A program made the translations under genes and the position numbers. A stretch of 64,000 nucleotides of DNA, taken from the NCBI GenBank assembly GCA_009731375.1, contig BJOX01000188.1, positions 201,927-265,926 of the forward strand, read 5' to 3'. Each line of letters begins with the position of its first letter. Position 1 is the first letter of the stretch. Source of the DNA: Paulinella micropora. Lineage: Eukaryota; Cercozoa; Imbricatea; Euglyphida. Shown here piece after piece: positions 8,147 through 18,511 of this stretch. The notes below the pieces were generated by a model that ran no database searches, was not told where the DNA came from, and saw only the letters and a program-made list of their open reading frames with translations.

Positions 8147-10127
8147 CTAGCGGAAGGTTAGATAGGCCGCTATATCTCGTGGATCCCGGAGGTCTACCCG
8201 AGTGCCAAGATAGGTCGAGGCGAGATCGAGGCGCACGATGTTTGGTATCGTTTCCTTGATATCCATTTCGTCCTGTATGGATGGGACACCGTAGGGGTAA
8301 CCCTTGGCCCGCAGTGCCCTCGAATACGGATTCAAGATGTCCGCAAGACAAGGTGAGTACGTGCTTGGGTGCACTACAACCTGGGTTTCCTCGTAAGCCG
8401 GCACGTTGAGCATATGCTGCAGTGCCCGCACCTCTGTCTGCACCTGTATGAAAAAGGGGACATTCGCTATGGTTGTACAGTACCACTTCTGGTCGTGTGC
8501 CGAAGGAGGCAGGTTCTGAAGAAGATAGTCCTGTACCGGGGCTAAAGTGTCTATACCTCTGGTCCATCGCGCTTCCATAAATAAGGAAGGTTGATTCAAC
8601 AGGTTCAGCTTTTGCTCCAGTATTTCTCTGTCCGGGCTATCAGTGAAGAGGCGCGCGAGCATGCCTCCATTGGGACTTACATCCCACTGGTCTGTCGGGA
8701 GGATGGGATGATGTTTGTCCGTAGAACAAATTGTCATGTCCATGTTTGCGAAATAGTTCGCCGGCAGATCCGCGAAAAAGGAGAAAGTCGGGCGCGAAAA
8801 TCCGATAGATCGCTTGATATCATGTGGGTGTGTGCAGTATCTTATGGCAGAATTCGATTGCAATCGAAAAAGGTAGTAGAGACATGCAAACCACTGCCAT
8901 AAGTGCTCAAAGGCAAAATGGTATCGTACGAAAATAGGGCAGCCGAGATAGTCTTCATCATGCCGTCCTATGCTCCTCCTTGATCGTACCGGTTCCGCCG
9001 ATACAGTGTGGGACCATGGAAATGGGACTACGTGGTTCATAATCTGCTGAGACACACTCTGTTCCCCATGTCCCGGGTAGAGTCCTGATAGGTGGCCCAT
9101 GAAGCCATACGGTCGTTCGTGCGAGTATATATGTAATGCCTGAAAAGCAAGGTATCGGATATCGGTTCTTGCTGGTCCAACCCAAAAGCCAGAATTGAGG
9201 CCAATTGAGCTCTGGATCGTCCCCGAACCGGCGGATGGTGAAACATCGTCAGTGGGGTCCGATTCATAACCATGGCCGGCAATACCAGCTTGAGAGGGAG
9301 ACCATTCAGCAGATTACTGATTTGCCTTGGGGTACGGTTCGTTTCGACGAACGGGATGTTGCAGCGGTTAGTTACCGCAGGGTTTTTGACAAAGCGATCG
9401 TGATGCGCATCGACTTCGGTGCGTACATCGATGCGCATCCAGTCATCCTGAGGGTTGGTTTGTATGGGGGCCGGTCCTTGCAAGCAAGGAACAAAAACGA
9501 TGCATTCCGACAGGAGGACATCCTCGGGCTGGGAAAGACGTTCATGGTTTTCATAGTGACACCTGCAAAGGTATGAACGACTTGACAGTCGATGTAACCT
9601 GGGCCAATATAAGGCGCGATATATCCCTTGTTGTCGAGGAATATATGATCTCTTTGGTTGACTTGTGTCATGATTTCTGGCAACTGGCGTAGGGATATCC
9701 GGGCCCACGCCTTAGCCTGTTGGACTCTAGGGGCTACGTATGCTACTGATCTGATCAGTTGGCTCGAGTATAAGCGCGTGGCTACGTAACTATATAGGTG
9801 CATGTCCTCATATCTTTCCAACTGACGTTGCTGTGAGAAGCACCGATCTAGATGTATGATGCCGCCATGAAGCGGGATTTGATACCCACCGTCCTCGCGG
9901 ATCTCGAGTCGGTGTCGCACTATCGTGATATTGCCTGGATCGTCAAGAGACGGGTCCGCGTAGATCCCATGGACCCGGATGAGGTAAGGCAGGTAATAGT
10001 AACAACGGTGGTTGCATTTAAAATGCTGACCGAATTGGACGAGATCTTCCCAATAGGGGCGGAGGCGGACGATCGGGTTTTGAATAATGAACAGTGACTT
10101 CCTGTCATTATAAACGAAAAACCGCAC
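8147..10127 (-). CDS. Unassigned conserved Pol module between protease and RT (element 1)
   Basis: About 650 residues in three overlapping frames. Recognisable blocks shared with element 2 are SFFADLPANYFANMDMTICSTD (element 2: VDLPRSFFDYCSITAYYTD), VVVHPSTYSPC with DILNPYSR, and KGYPYGVPSI (element 2: RGYPYGVPVI). The blocks occur in the same order in both copies, so this was a coding domain of the family and not chance sequence. It sits where Ty3 elements normally have no domain. I see no signal peptide, membrane segment or known catalytic motif. An in-frame TAG at 8147-8149 separates it from the Ser-rich linker, whose frame is the same. Confidence 0.6.
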
Positions 10128-11619
10128 CTCCTACTTGCGGGACAGCTGGTATGCTCTTGCCTTGACGATGCATATCCCTCTCGAACATGACGTGTGTGCG
10201 AGTAACCATGCGTGGTCCTACTGGGTGCATGATGCTATTTCGACCCGGGGTTGATAGACCCGCTCTCCGTGGAGTTTTAGGTCTTCCCTGGTCGAGTTGT
10301 TTCATGCCAGTATCCGTTATAGCGCGGCCTCGGACCGCTATGAGCTGAAGGTTAGTCAGATTCGAATCTCCTTGCGGGAAGGTTCGAGCTGTGCTAGGGG
10401 AGATTGACCCATAGCGGCAGGACATGAGAGAAAACCCTAATGATCGCTGTGATCCCTGTGTCCAAAATTGTGGCAAGCCCGGTATAGGAGGCTGCTGGAC
10501 TAAGGGCGGAAGTGATCGCGGCAAGGAAGACGATGAGGAGCTAGCTTGCGATAGTGGTACAGTCGTAGCGGTCTGACGCGCCGGTGTCCCTGACGACGAT
10601 GTCGCGGCCGGGGGCGTGCCATCTATCACTATAACCTCCCTTTCCGACTGAGTCGGTCCTGGAGGAGAAAGTAGTGCTTTAGGAGACGTGACATTCGAAA
10701 GAGCGGGCGATGTAACGCTAGCACCTGTTTGTGCCTTAGCGCCGGGGGAAGACGGTGACGTGACATTCGACAAAGCGGGCGAGTAAGCGGGAGTTGTCGG
10801 TGAAAAAGTAGGTTCTATGGGAGACTCCCTGGGTCCTAACCGGCTAGGCGTAGCGGCCGATCCGGGCTTGCGTGCCCACTCGCTAGGAGACGCGGTGGAA
10901 GGAGTGGGTGATGGTCCTCCGGGAGTCTCTTGTGAGGCTTGCGTGGCCCGGTGATCTTTCCCCGAGCTCGACGAACTCGAGCTTGAGCTTGAAGCGGTGG
11001 CTCCTTCAAGATCAGCCTGGGCTGGTGTCGCCATCTCACTAGGTGACGGTGGTCCCTGAGGAGTCACGTCCTCCTCGCGTATTGGGGGAAGACCCGTGAT
11101 CGGAAAAGCCGGCCACTGTTGGCCAGCTGCCATACGGGTGAAAAGGGCATCCGTGGATATGTTGGTCTGCATGATAAGGGCAGTACCAAGCAAAATATCC
11201 GCTCCCGGGGGAACATGCTGAGAGGTGTAAAGGTAAATCTCATCCCAGCCTCTTGTGGGGAGGACTTGGATGTAGAGACGTATGCCTTTAACCATAGTTA
11301 TGATGCCTTGAGCCGTGCGGGCTGTCAGGATGGGCAAATCCATTTCAGTCAGGCCCATCTTGGAGGACAAGCGTGGGTGGATCAGCCCCAATGTATTACA
11401 TCCAGTGTCAACTATGACAAAGATGTCGATAGCCTTGTCGGCGGTCTGATCCAGTCCGGCAATAGCCAGGACCCGTCCTTGGAGGACGTTTGCCTTTCGA
11501 GGTCGTACGGGAGCGACATAACGGCATTCAAGAGCCGTATCAGTCCCGTTGTCCATATTATGGGTGCTTACCTGGCTAGGGTCGTCTACCGTCACTTGAG
11601 CCGCCATCACCGCCGCCAT
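10108..11619 (-). CDS. Aspartic protease and Ser/Pro-rich tail (element 1)
   Basis: The first 150 residues look like a retropepsin: IFVIVDTGCNTLGLIHPRL supplies the D-T-G active site, and PPGADILLGTALIM matches the 'hydrophobic-hydrophobic-G' second motif. It would act as a dimer cutting the Gag-Pol polyprotein. From about residue 190 the protein is Ser/Pro/Ala-rich with repeated ALSNVTSP units (at least two copies), a likely spacer. The frame ends TAA TGA near 10115, and the next module starts in another frame, so frameshifting or an indel is needed to join them. Confidence 0.7.
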   Translation of the reverse strand: MAAVMAAQVTVDDPSQVSTHNMDNGTDTALECRYVAPVRPRKANVLQGRVLAIAGLDQTADKAIDIFVIVDTGCNTLGLIHPRLSSKMGLTEMDLPILTARTAQGIITMVKGIRLYIQVLPTRGWDEIYLYTSQHVPPGADILLGTALIMQTNISTDALFTRMAAGQQWPAFPITGLPPIREEDVTPQGPPSPSEMATPAQADLEGATASSSSSSSSSSGKDHRATQASQETPGGPSPTPSTASPSEWARKPGSAATPSRLGPRESPIEPTFSPTTPAYSPALSNVTSPSSPGAKAQTGASVTSPALSNVTSPKALLSPPGPTQSEREVIVIDGTPPAATSSSGTPARQTATTVPLSQASSSSSSLPRSLPPLVQQPPIPGLPQFWTQGSQRSLGFSLMSCRYGSISPSTARTFPQGDSNLTNLQLIAVRGRAITDTGMKQLDQGRPKTPRRAGLSTPGRNSIMHPVGPRMVTRTHVMFERDMHRQGKSIPAVPQVGGAVFRL

Positions 11620-11749
11620 AGGGGCATCCTTGCGTTCCTTGCGGTCTTTTCCACGACGATCCTTCTGTCCGGAGCCGAGCGTTGCTTCCCGGCCCGCGGG
11701 GGGGCACCCATGCGAGTTGAGCCTTTTCTCCAGATCGCGCGTGCGTGTC

Positions 11750-11812
11750 CTACAGACTTCGAGTGTATGATTTGGTTTTTCTACCTTGCCGAAGTGTTGA
11801 CAGTAGGCGCAG
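11750..11812 (-). CDS. Gag-type zinc knuckle with long loop (element 1)
   Basis: Reads CAYCQHFGKVEKPNHTLEVC: C-x2-C-x10-H-x4-C. The usual retroviral and Ty3 knuckle is C-x2-C-x4-H-x4-C. Element 2 has a similar CAYC-x14-H-x4-C. It is in frame with the protease and just after Gag, the expected place for nucleocapsid. It probably binds element RNA. Confidence 0.65.
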   Translation of the reverse strand: MRLLSTLRQGRKTKSYTRSL

Positions 11813-14017
11813 GGCTCGGAGCTCTTGTTTGTGTGGCGCGCGGTTCTCCTTGGCGGGGTCCTTCGTCCACTGGGCCGGCTTGGCGATCTTGATCGCGTTG
11901 GCCCCAGAAAAGCGTGCAGTCTTGGTTGTACGCCCGCCGGACGAACTCGAAGGCGCAGAGCCCTTGCGTTGGTCCGGGCCCAGGCCAGACTTCGGCTTGT
12001 TTTATCTGCTGATGGGACGCCGAAGCTTGCCTCGCCACGACCTGCAGCTGACTACCCGAGGGGATGTCGCGGGGCCACTTGGTTCTCGGCTTCCTCGTGC
12101 TCTCCTTGGCCCTCTCCTTACGAGAAGGGCGCCGGCCGTAGTCGGAATCCGGTGCCGTCAGGATCATCTTGGGGTCCCAATCCGTCAAGGTACACGGGTT
12201 AGCCTTGAGGATGAGGTACCTCATCTCCTCCAACGTGCGTGTCGGCGCAAGGCCCCGCTTCTTCCTTTCTATCTGCAGGGCCTCTATGTGCTGTATCTCC
12301 ATAGGGGAGACACATCGCCGGGCTACCTCATACTTATGGGATTCCTCGGCCACAAGGCCTTCGTTCTGCAGCTGCCTGAAGAGCTTCTGTAAACGCGTGA
12401 TATAGGTGGCCAAGTTCTCTTTCGACCGTCTCTTCATGTCATTCCTGTAACTCGGGCCGAAAGGCTTGTAACGTCGTAGACGATGTCGATTTTCCATTGT
12501 GAGTCTACTTGGTAGTCCAGCCAGATCCATGGCAAGAGCTGCAGAGACTTCATGTAGGAGTCTTTGGAAGAAGTTCTTGCCGACCACGCGTTGAGGAAGA
12601 TCTCGGCCTCAGACTGGGTCATAAAAAGGGAAAGATTGGAAAGAAACAGGCGCAAGGTGTATCCTAATGATACGTGGTCGAACTTGAGCTTTTTGATCTC
12701 CCTCAGGCGACGTTGTCGTCGTTCGGTAGCCAACTCAAATGGCGCCACCATCATAAGGACGGTGCTGCCACTAAAGCGTATACCATTCCGGGTACGTGAC
12801 GGCTCGGAACTACTCGACGAGGGCTGCTCGCCACTACTAGAGGATGCACTAGTTGTCGCTCTACTCCCAGACGGGTTGTCCACCTCCACTTCGATCGTCG
12901 GGGCAGCTGGGCCGGCTAGAGCCGTTCCGGCTACCTCTGGCGTGCACGTGACCGCTGCGGAGGCTGCGGGTTCCGCGACCGCCGTCCCGGTCTCTCCATC
13001 TTCGTCGCTCCCACCAGCTGGCGGGAGCGATTGCCTAACTGTGGAGAAAGTCACGATACGTGGAGGGGCAGAACGGGGTCGGCTTGAGGACTGCCCGACT
13101 CGGGGGGATAGGGGAGGCTGTCACCGTCGGCTGGGCTCTGCCCCTCTCTCGGGAGAGAAAGAGAACAGAGGCCCTTTCGACTCTTCTTCCTCCTCGACTA
13201 CCCTTCCGTATGGGGAGACAAAAAGCTCGCCACTGTCTTCGTACCGGGAGTCCGGAGGGAGGCGAATGATCCCGGGAGGCTTGGGCTCCGTTGAGAAAAC
13301 CTCGGGGTCGGCGATGAACCATACCCTGATGCTAGTGGGGAAAATGCCCCGTCAGAAGCCGGTCTCGGTCGGGAAAACAGGGAACGCTGTGCCTCTGACC
13401 CGCCTATGGGGCCCAGACTACTTCGAATTCCTGAAGGGCGAGAGGGTCGACCTGGGAAGGCTGTGATGGGGCCACCAAAGCGTTGGGAGCCAGTTGGGGG
13501 GAACCTTACCGGGGCGGGGGCCGCCATGAAGCGCGATGACGATGCTGCCGTCGTAGCCGGATGCATCGTCGCTGCCGTAGCTGTACCCGACCTTTTTCGC
13601 AAGGTCGTTGTACCTACTTATAGCTAGGTCTCTCTCACCCCTATAAGCGGTCCACTTGTGGAAAGTGGATGGGTCCAACCAATAATCCACCATCTGCTCA
13701 AGGGGCTGCATGGGGAGAAAAGGCTCCTCCTCAAGATTGAGAAGGCCGTCCTTTACTGCTTTCGCTAAGAGGGGGCCGAGGTCCTTATTTAAAGTCATTA
13801 GTACGACCTTAATGAAGTGGGCGCGGCTGATTCCGTCCGTCTGGGGCAAGAGCTTCTTGGCCGAGCCGTCCCTGAGGGCCTTCCTGTATGTGTCTATGAA
13901 GGGGACCTTGAGGTTGGTGCGCAGCGTACGAAAGATGTTGAGGCATTCCTCTTGGGGGTAGACTTCCTGACTGACCAGGTCGTAATTGGGGCGAGGAAAT
14001 GAGGCTGGAAGGCTCAT
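11781..14017 (-). CDS. Gag (element 1)
   Basis: Starts MSLPASFPRPNYDLVSQ just inside the 5' leader. An N-terminal helical part (to about 13500) is followed by a Pro/Ser/Ala-rich stretch. Then comes a capsid-like part: NDMKRRSKENLATYITRLQK, then LFRQLQNEGLVAEES and EEMRYLILKANPCT, which resembles the retrotransposon Gag fold region. At least three frame changes (near 13450, 13050 and 12500) break it. It would form the particle shell. Confidence 0.6.
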
Positions 14018-14413
14018 TTTGTCTCACCTGAACGTAGAAGGCCCACGATGTTGCAAACAGGTCTGGAATTTGCAAAGGAGACCTTTAGGGTTGGTTGCTA
14101 CTCGATAAGGCTTGCTTGAGGGACTGTCCTATGTATGCAAGGGACTTGAACAGACTTGAACAGACTTGAACAAGACTTGAACAAGACTTGAATACATGGT
14201 ACAAGTCGCCTCTCTGCGTCTGGTGAACATGAACAACTGTCACCATGACCTGCCACTCAAAGACAGGTGAACTAGCTGTCCTGTGTGGGTGTGATGGCAG
14301 ACTTTGAGCTTGCTCGCTGTTGGTGTTTCCAGAAGCAAATAGGTGTTCCCCAATTCGAGCTGTCGACAGCACACACAAAGTGTGACTCTTCCGAAAAATA
14401 GGGAAATTCGAAT
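14018..14413 (-). repeat. 5' leader of element 1 with short tandem repeat
   Basis: Non-coding leader between the 5' LTR and Gag. It contains about five tandem copies of an 11-12 base unit (GACTTGAACA) at 14146-14192. The primer-binding site should be at 14413 downward; in the sense direction the LTR is followed by ATTCGAATTTCCC, which does not match the common initiator-tRNA 3' end. Confidence 0.5.
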
Positions 14414-15076
14414 TGTAAGTCTTGACTACCCTCCTGTGAGGAAATTACCAACAGGCATTCAAATGAATACAAACACGGCTGTCATTTGATCTCAAAATAC
14501 TTCCGAGAACAGGGAGGGTACCAAAAGACGCTGGGATGGTCAATTCCAGTTTATTTAGTACACTTGCTTGACAGACTACTTGTCACTTGCGAAACAATGC
14601 AAATTCTGAGAACTAACGAATAGTATTCAAGTGCTACATGTGTTGTGTAGCAATTGGAGTTGTTCAAGTCAGTCTGAGAAAAATAAAGGAAAATATGTTA
14701 AGTATTACCACTTTAACTAACCTATCTGACTTGTTTTACCATTTTACTTGGAGCGTGGACCGGAAACTGGAAAACACTGTCCAAGGAAATAAAGTATGAC
14801 TGGAGACAGGAAATAGCGGTCAAAGGAATAAAAGTTTTCAGATATGGGGAAAAAAGGCAATAGTCGAGCTTTTCTAAAAAGCTAGCTGTTAAAGGGAAAT
14901 AAATTGATCTGTTAACGGCAGTTGAAAACGTAACAACTACAAATTATGAGAGTTGATAAATAAACGGAAAAATGAAGTAACGGAACTAAAAATAGACATG
15001 TAAACTTGAAATAAAAACTTGAAGAAAGTTTAACACAATATTAATGTTTCGGTCCGGTCCGGTAGTCATTCCGATA
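14414..15076 (-). repeat. 5' LTR of element 1
   Basis: Direct repeat of 251-925, differing by about ten substitutions and a few small indels by eye. It should carry the promoter for the minus-strand transcript. TACT at 15077-15080 matches 247-250. Confidence 0.9.
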
Positions 15077-16318
15077 TACTCAGTCTTACAGTCAGGAACT
15101 TGATCAATTTTAACTTTTCTTAAGTACTTTTGTAAAGTTCATATTCTTCGTTTTCCCACTCAGCTCTATGGTATGAATGGCATTCAACAATAAGTATTAT
15201 TAATAATATGAGTATTGCGTAAAAATACTGGCAAAGAAATCAAAGTTTAAGTTTCCATTTCGTACAGGCAAGTATTTTATTAATATTAATATTATATCAC
15301 AATGAAAACAGTGTTTGCGTAAAAGGTTCGGGAGTCATGCGGATTCGCTGACAGTGACTACTTATTAATATTATTAACTGCCGGGCCATCTTTCATTTTT
15401 ATGGCGCTATTGAACTGCTTCGGGTCGAAGTAAGATTCTGGCGCGGCATGACTCCATCAGATGACCTCAGTTAAACTGTGACTGCTTCAAGTTTTTTCAT
15501 GTACATGTCACACTAGTCACAAGTAAAAATAAATTGCTCAAAAGGAACTATAACTCTACTCCAATTACTAATAATTTCAAGAAGAACTATATCACTACTC
15601 AAATTCCCAACCGAGACGTTTCCGCATAACTACCCACCAACTTATGCTCAGAAGGAACTCTATCTCTAATCCAATTACTAACAACTTCAAGAAGAATTGA
15701 CTTTTTCACGAGGAACGATACCACTGCTCCGATTCATGAGCAACCATATCCGCGTACTCCTCACCTAACCTGAACGCTACTTCGTAAACAACTCAGTTAT
15801 CAAAGAACCGACAACCTTTAACGCAATACGATACAATTTAATGAAATATATCCTGCTTTTTACTTTTTTACTAGTATTTTCTCGCCACAAGTGCACTGGA
15901 AAATTTCCCTCTTTACTCTGGCAAATTCCTTTTTTGCCCATATCAACTCATAATTTTCCTCACTGGCTGTGCTATTTTTCCTTTCCAATCTAGCCCACTT
16001 ACGTTCTCCAGAACACAACCTAAACCATCCCAACCTAAACCATCTCCCCACCACAGACAAATTCCTTCAGAATCCTTCGTCTTGAGCACAGCTCAAAAAC
16101 CCTTCGTCGTGAGCACAGCTCACGAGCCCTGGACGACCACACACAAACTTACCTTGCCCTTTAACTGACCCTCGCACTTAAACCAAACCAAACCTTACAC
16201 TTACTTCAACTTTGGCAAAGGGGTGAGCACGGTCACTCGCGGTCTGGTAAACCCCTGTTAATAAACAACTATTCTAGAAGTTGAAGTTTTACATTTCGAT
16301 TTTTCTGCCAGTTTCAAG
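15077..16318. other. AT-rich intergenic DNA
   Basis: No gene seen. A degenerate direct duplication of about 50 bp lies at 15537-15590 and 15647-15700 (GGAACTATAACTCTACTCC-like). The rest is unique AT-rich sequence. Confidence 0.4.
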
Positions 16319-16421
16319 TGTGAGTTTGTGTACAACTCTTCAAGTAGGAAGATACAACGAAACCTTAATAGAACACTATTGCTGCTTTGAGTCCTGACTC
16401 AATGTGAGCAGGTGAAATACC
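16319..16421 (-). repeat. LTR fragment related to element 2
   Basis: About 100 bp beginning TGTGAGTTTGTGTACAAC and ending GAAATACC, closely matching 22035-22140, the terminal part of the element 2 LTR. The match stops abruptly, so this is a truncated solo LTR. Confidence 0.65.
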
Positions 16422-16560
16422 CATATGTTTTTTTGAGCGTTTTAAGCGTTGGTAAAACGGGGGCACTTTTTACGTAATGAGTTTTTAACATTTTTTTGTT
16501 CCGTTTTTTTTAATTAGAAAGCTTGAATGTTGAATTGTGGCTGAGAAGAACAATTTTTTA

Positions 16561-16590
16561 ACATTTGAATTTGAATTCAAATTCAAGTGT
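16561..16590. repeat. 30-bp near-perfect palindrome
   Basis: Centred on GAATTC with arms of 15 bp (ACATTTGAATTTGAA and its complement) and one mismatch. It lies about 285 bp upstream of the transposase-like gene start. Confidence 0.6.
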
Positions 16591-16875
16591 TAACGGTAAA
16601 ATGGTCCGGAAATGAAAAATATAAGGGAAAAAAAGACTATAATTTTTTTTTTTGGTGGGCCCTAATATAGGTGTTGATGTTTTATTATTGAAAGTCATTT
16701 TAACAAAAGAAAAAACACTCTCTTCACACCAGTGAGCCCCATTTATGTAGTTTTCTGAGCGGTCACCACTAAGAAATGTTTAGGCCGGGCCAGGTCAGAA
16801 ACGTTTTTTGTGCCGTCCCTATCGATATTTTTTCGGTTTTTTCTCAACTCGAAGTGCTGAGGAGGTTTCGGCGCC

Positions 16876-17668
16876 ATGCCAGGCAAGTCGCCCCTGGGTC
16901 GAAAGCGGAAGGGGAAACAGAAATCTGGAAAGCTGTCCCAGCAGGCAATTCGTGACTCTTCAAGGAAAGCAAAAAAGCAGAAGTTGGACAAGGCTTCTTT
17001 CGTGCGAGAGCAACGGGAACAGGACCCGCAGTATGGCCGTGGGACGGGGGCAGTTTCTCTCGAAGTGGGGGCAAAATCTCTCAAAGTGGGGGCAGAGTCT
17101 CTCGAGAATTTTGAAATGGAATTTTCTGTCATCACCCCCAAAGGGGCTGGAGTGCATTATATGACCAGAAAGGAGTACTGGGGGGGGGTGTAGAGATGGA
17201 GAAGATGACGCCAGTAAAAGTGCCAGATGCGGATGGGCGTGTGGGTAGAACAGGAGAGCCATACCTGCGAGAGATGTGGCAGTGGCAGGAGACAGATGAT
17301 AGGTGTAGAATAGATAAGTATGTGACGGGGAAAGAGATAGTGCTAGTGTGTAGGGTGCCCAAGATCAGAAAGGAAGAGAAGGTGTCCAAGCAGACTAGGA
17401 GACAGAGAAAGCAGAGGTGTGGGGCTGTGGTAGGGGAGGTTAGGCGAATGTTAGGTGAGGAGCATAGGTTGACAGAAGCAGAGGTGAATGATTATGATGA
17501 AATGGTGAAAGACATGTATAAAAACTATGCTGCCCTGCCCGACGAGAAAGAGATAGCAGATATAGCATACCAGGCACTCCTGCATATGGATTGCAATGTC
17601 ATGTCGGATAAGCAAGTTCGGACTTTGTTGCGAGCAGTCCAGCATCCATTTCCGTCTGGCCAGAAGGT
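16876..17668 (+). CDS. Transposase-like gene, N-terminal exon(s)
   Basis: Starts MPGKSPLGRKRKGKQKSGK, a basic nuclear-localisation-like stretch. The frame breaks at a nine-G run (17181-17189) and resumes one base over with EMEKMTPVKVPDADGR, LREMWQWQETDDRCR, TGKEIVLVCRV and KQTRRQRKQRC. The exon ends near PFPSGQK with GTCAGC as the likely donor. A small internal repeat encodes VSLEVGAKSLKVGAESLE. Together with 18512-19706 it seems to be one gene. Confidence 0.5.
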
Positions 17669-17779
17669 CAGCTTTGCTTTTTTTCTTGTCTCTTGTCATA
17701 GCAATTTGTGTGATGTAGTTGGCGGAAAAGAGAAAAGAACTGACAAAGGAAGTAAATTTAAAGTACGATCTCAAGGTTT

Positions 17780-18218
17780 CAGCAGATGGTTTTAATATCT
17801 GCGAGTGAGAATGTCTACACGATTCTAACGGAGTTGGCAGCAAAATGGCTGAAGGATGGGGGAGGGGAAGCCGATACGCTGATGATACCAGTGGGGGGGG
17901 GGGGGGGGGGGGAAAAAAANNNNNNNNNNCTCTCAATTCAGAACTGTGGGCGATCAAGGTTTTTGCAGTTGATGCTGAAAAGAAATTGGTGTAGGGCTTT
18001 CCGCACCCTAGCAGTCAAGAGGGGATCTTCCCTGTCCTCATTTCTAGGTGCGGGGAAGAGCTGGAGGAGCTCAAACAGTCCGCAGGTAACATAACGTGGG
18101 GGCATAAAGAGGGGGCAGAACTGCTAAGGCAGTATGAGCGGTTGTTGCTCTAATTTTTTTTTGAAGTTAGCGTAGGGGCAGTTCTTTATTGATCTGCCCC
18201 CACGTTAACGTCAAACCT

Positions 18219-18268
<50 letters not shown>

Positions 18269-18290
18269 CTNNNNNNNNNNGAAGCTAACA
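17780..18290 (+). other. Middle of the transposase-like gene, two assembly gaps
   Basis: Short exon-like frames (ILTELAAKWLKDGGGE; LNSELWAIKVFAVDAEKK) lie around a G-run with an N gap at 17920-17929 and a T-run with a gap at 18271-18280. 18100-18195 holds an inverted repeat around GGGGGCAGAACTGC / GGGGCAGTTC. Exon limits cannot be fixed. Confidence 0.35.
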
Positions 18291-18320
18291 TTAGTTCGCT
18301 TCCACATAGATTTTCCCAAA

Positions 18321-18356
<36 letters not shown>
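18224..18356. repeat. Poly-T, gap and CT microsatellite
   Basis: A T run of about 45 bases, ten N, then a CT run from 18327. Probably intronic within the transposase-like gene. Confidence 0.7.
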
Positions 18357-18357
<1 letters not shown>

Positions 18358-18511
18358 AAGTTATTAACAATAAACACTCTCCTTTTAAGTTATTCGTAAT
18401 ATACTGAGTAAATTTGTCACTTAATTTGTGCCTTTATTAATAATTGACTCAGTTTTATTGATTAATACTCATGATATAAATTTTTATTAATAACTTGTAG
18501 GTGAGCTTTTA

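Larger units (their letters stand above)
251..15076 (-). mobile_element. Ty3-like LTR retrotransposon (element 1)
   Basis: Two direct repeats (251-925 and 14414-15076) differ by roughly ten substitutions by eye and flank a coding interior read on the minus strand. Order in the sense direction: leader, Gag, zinc knuckle, protease, a large unassigned domain, RT, RNase H, a methyltransferase-like module, integrase, an extra C-terminal extension, G-rich polypurine tract, 3' LTR. RT before integrase is the Ty3/gypsy order. Flanking TACT/TACT suggests a 4-5 bp target duplication. The interior is 13.5 kb, large for the class, because of the extra modules, a nested insertion and a MITE. Several frameshifts interrupt Gag and Pol although the LTRs are young, so the copy is either defective or carries sequencing indels. 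Confidence 0.9.

Noticed and set aside
11119-12405. Plus-strand frames of 100-257 codons
   Set aside because: They lie opposite the recognised protease, zinc knuckle and Gag of element 1, which carry the conserved motifs.
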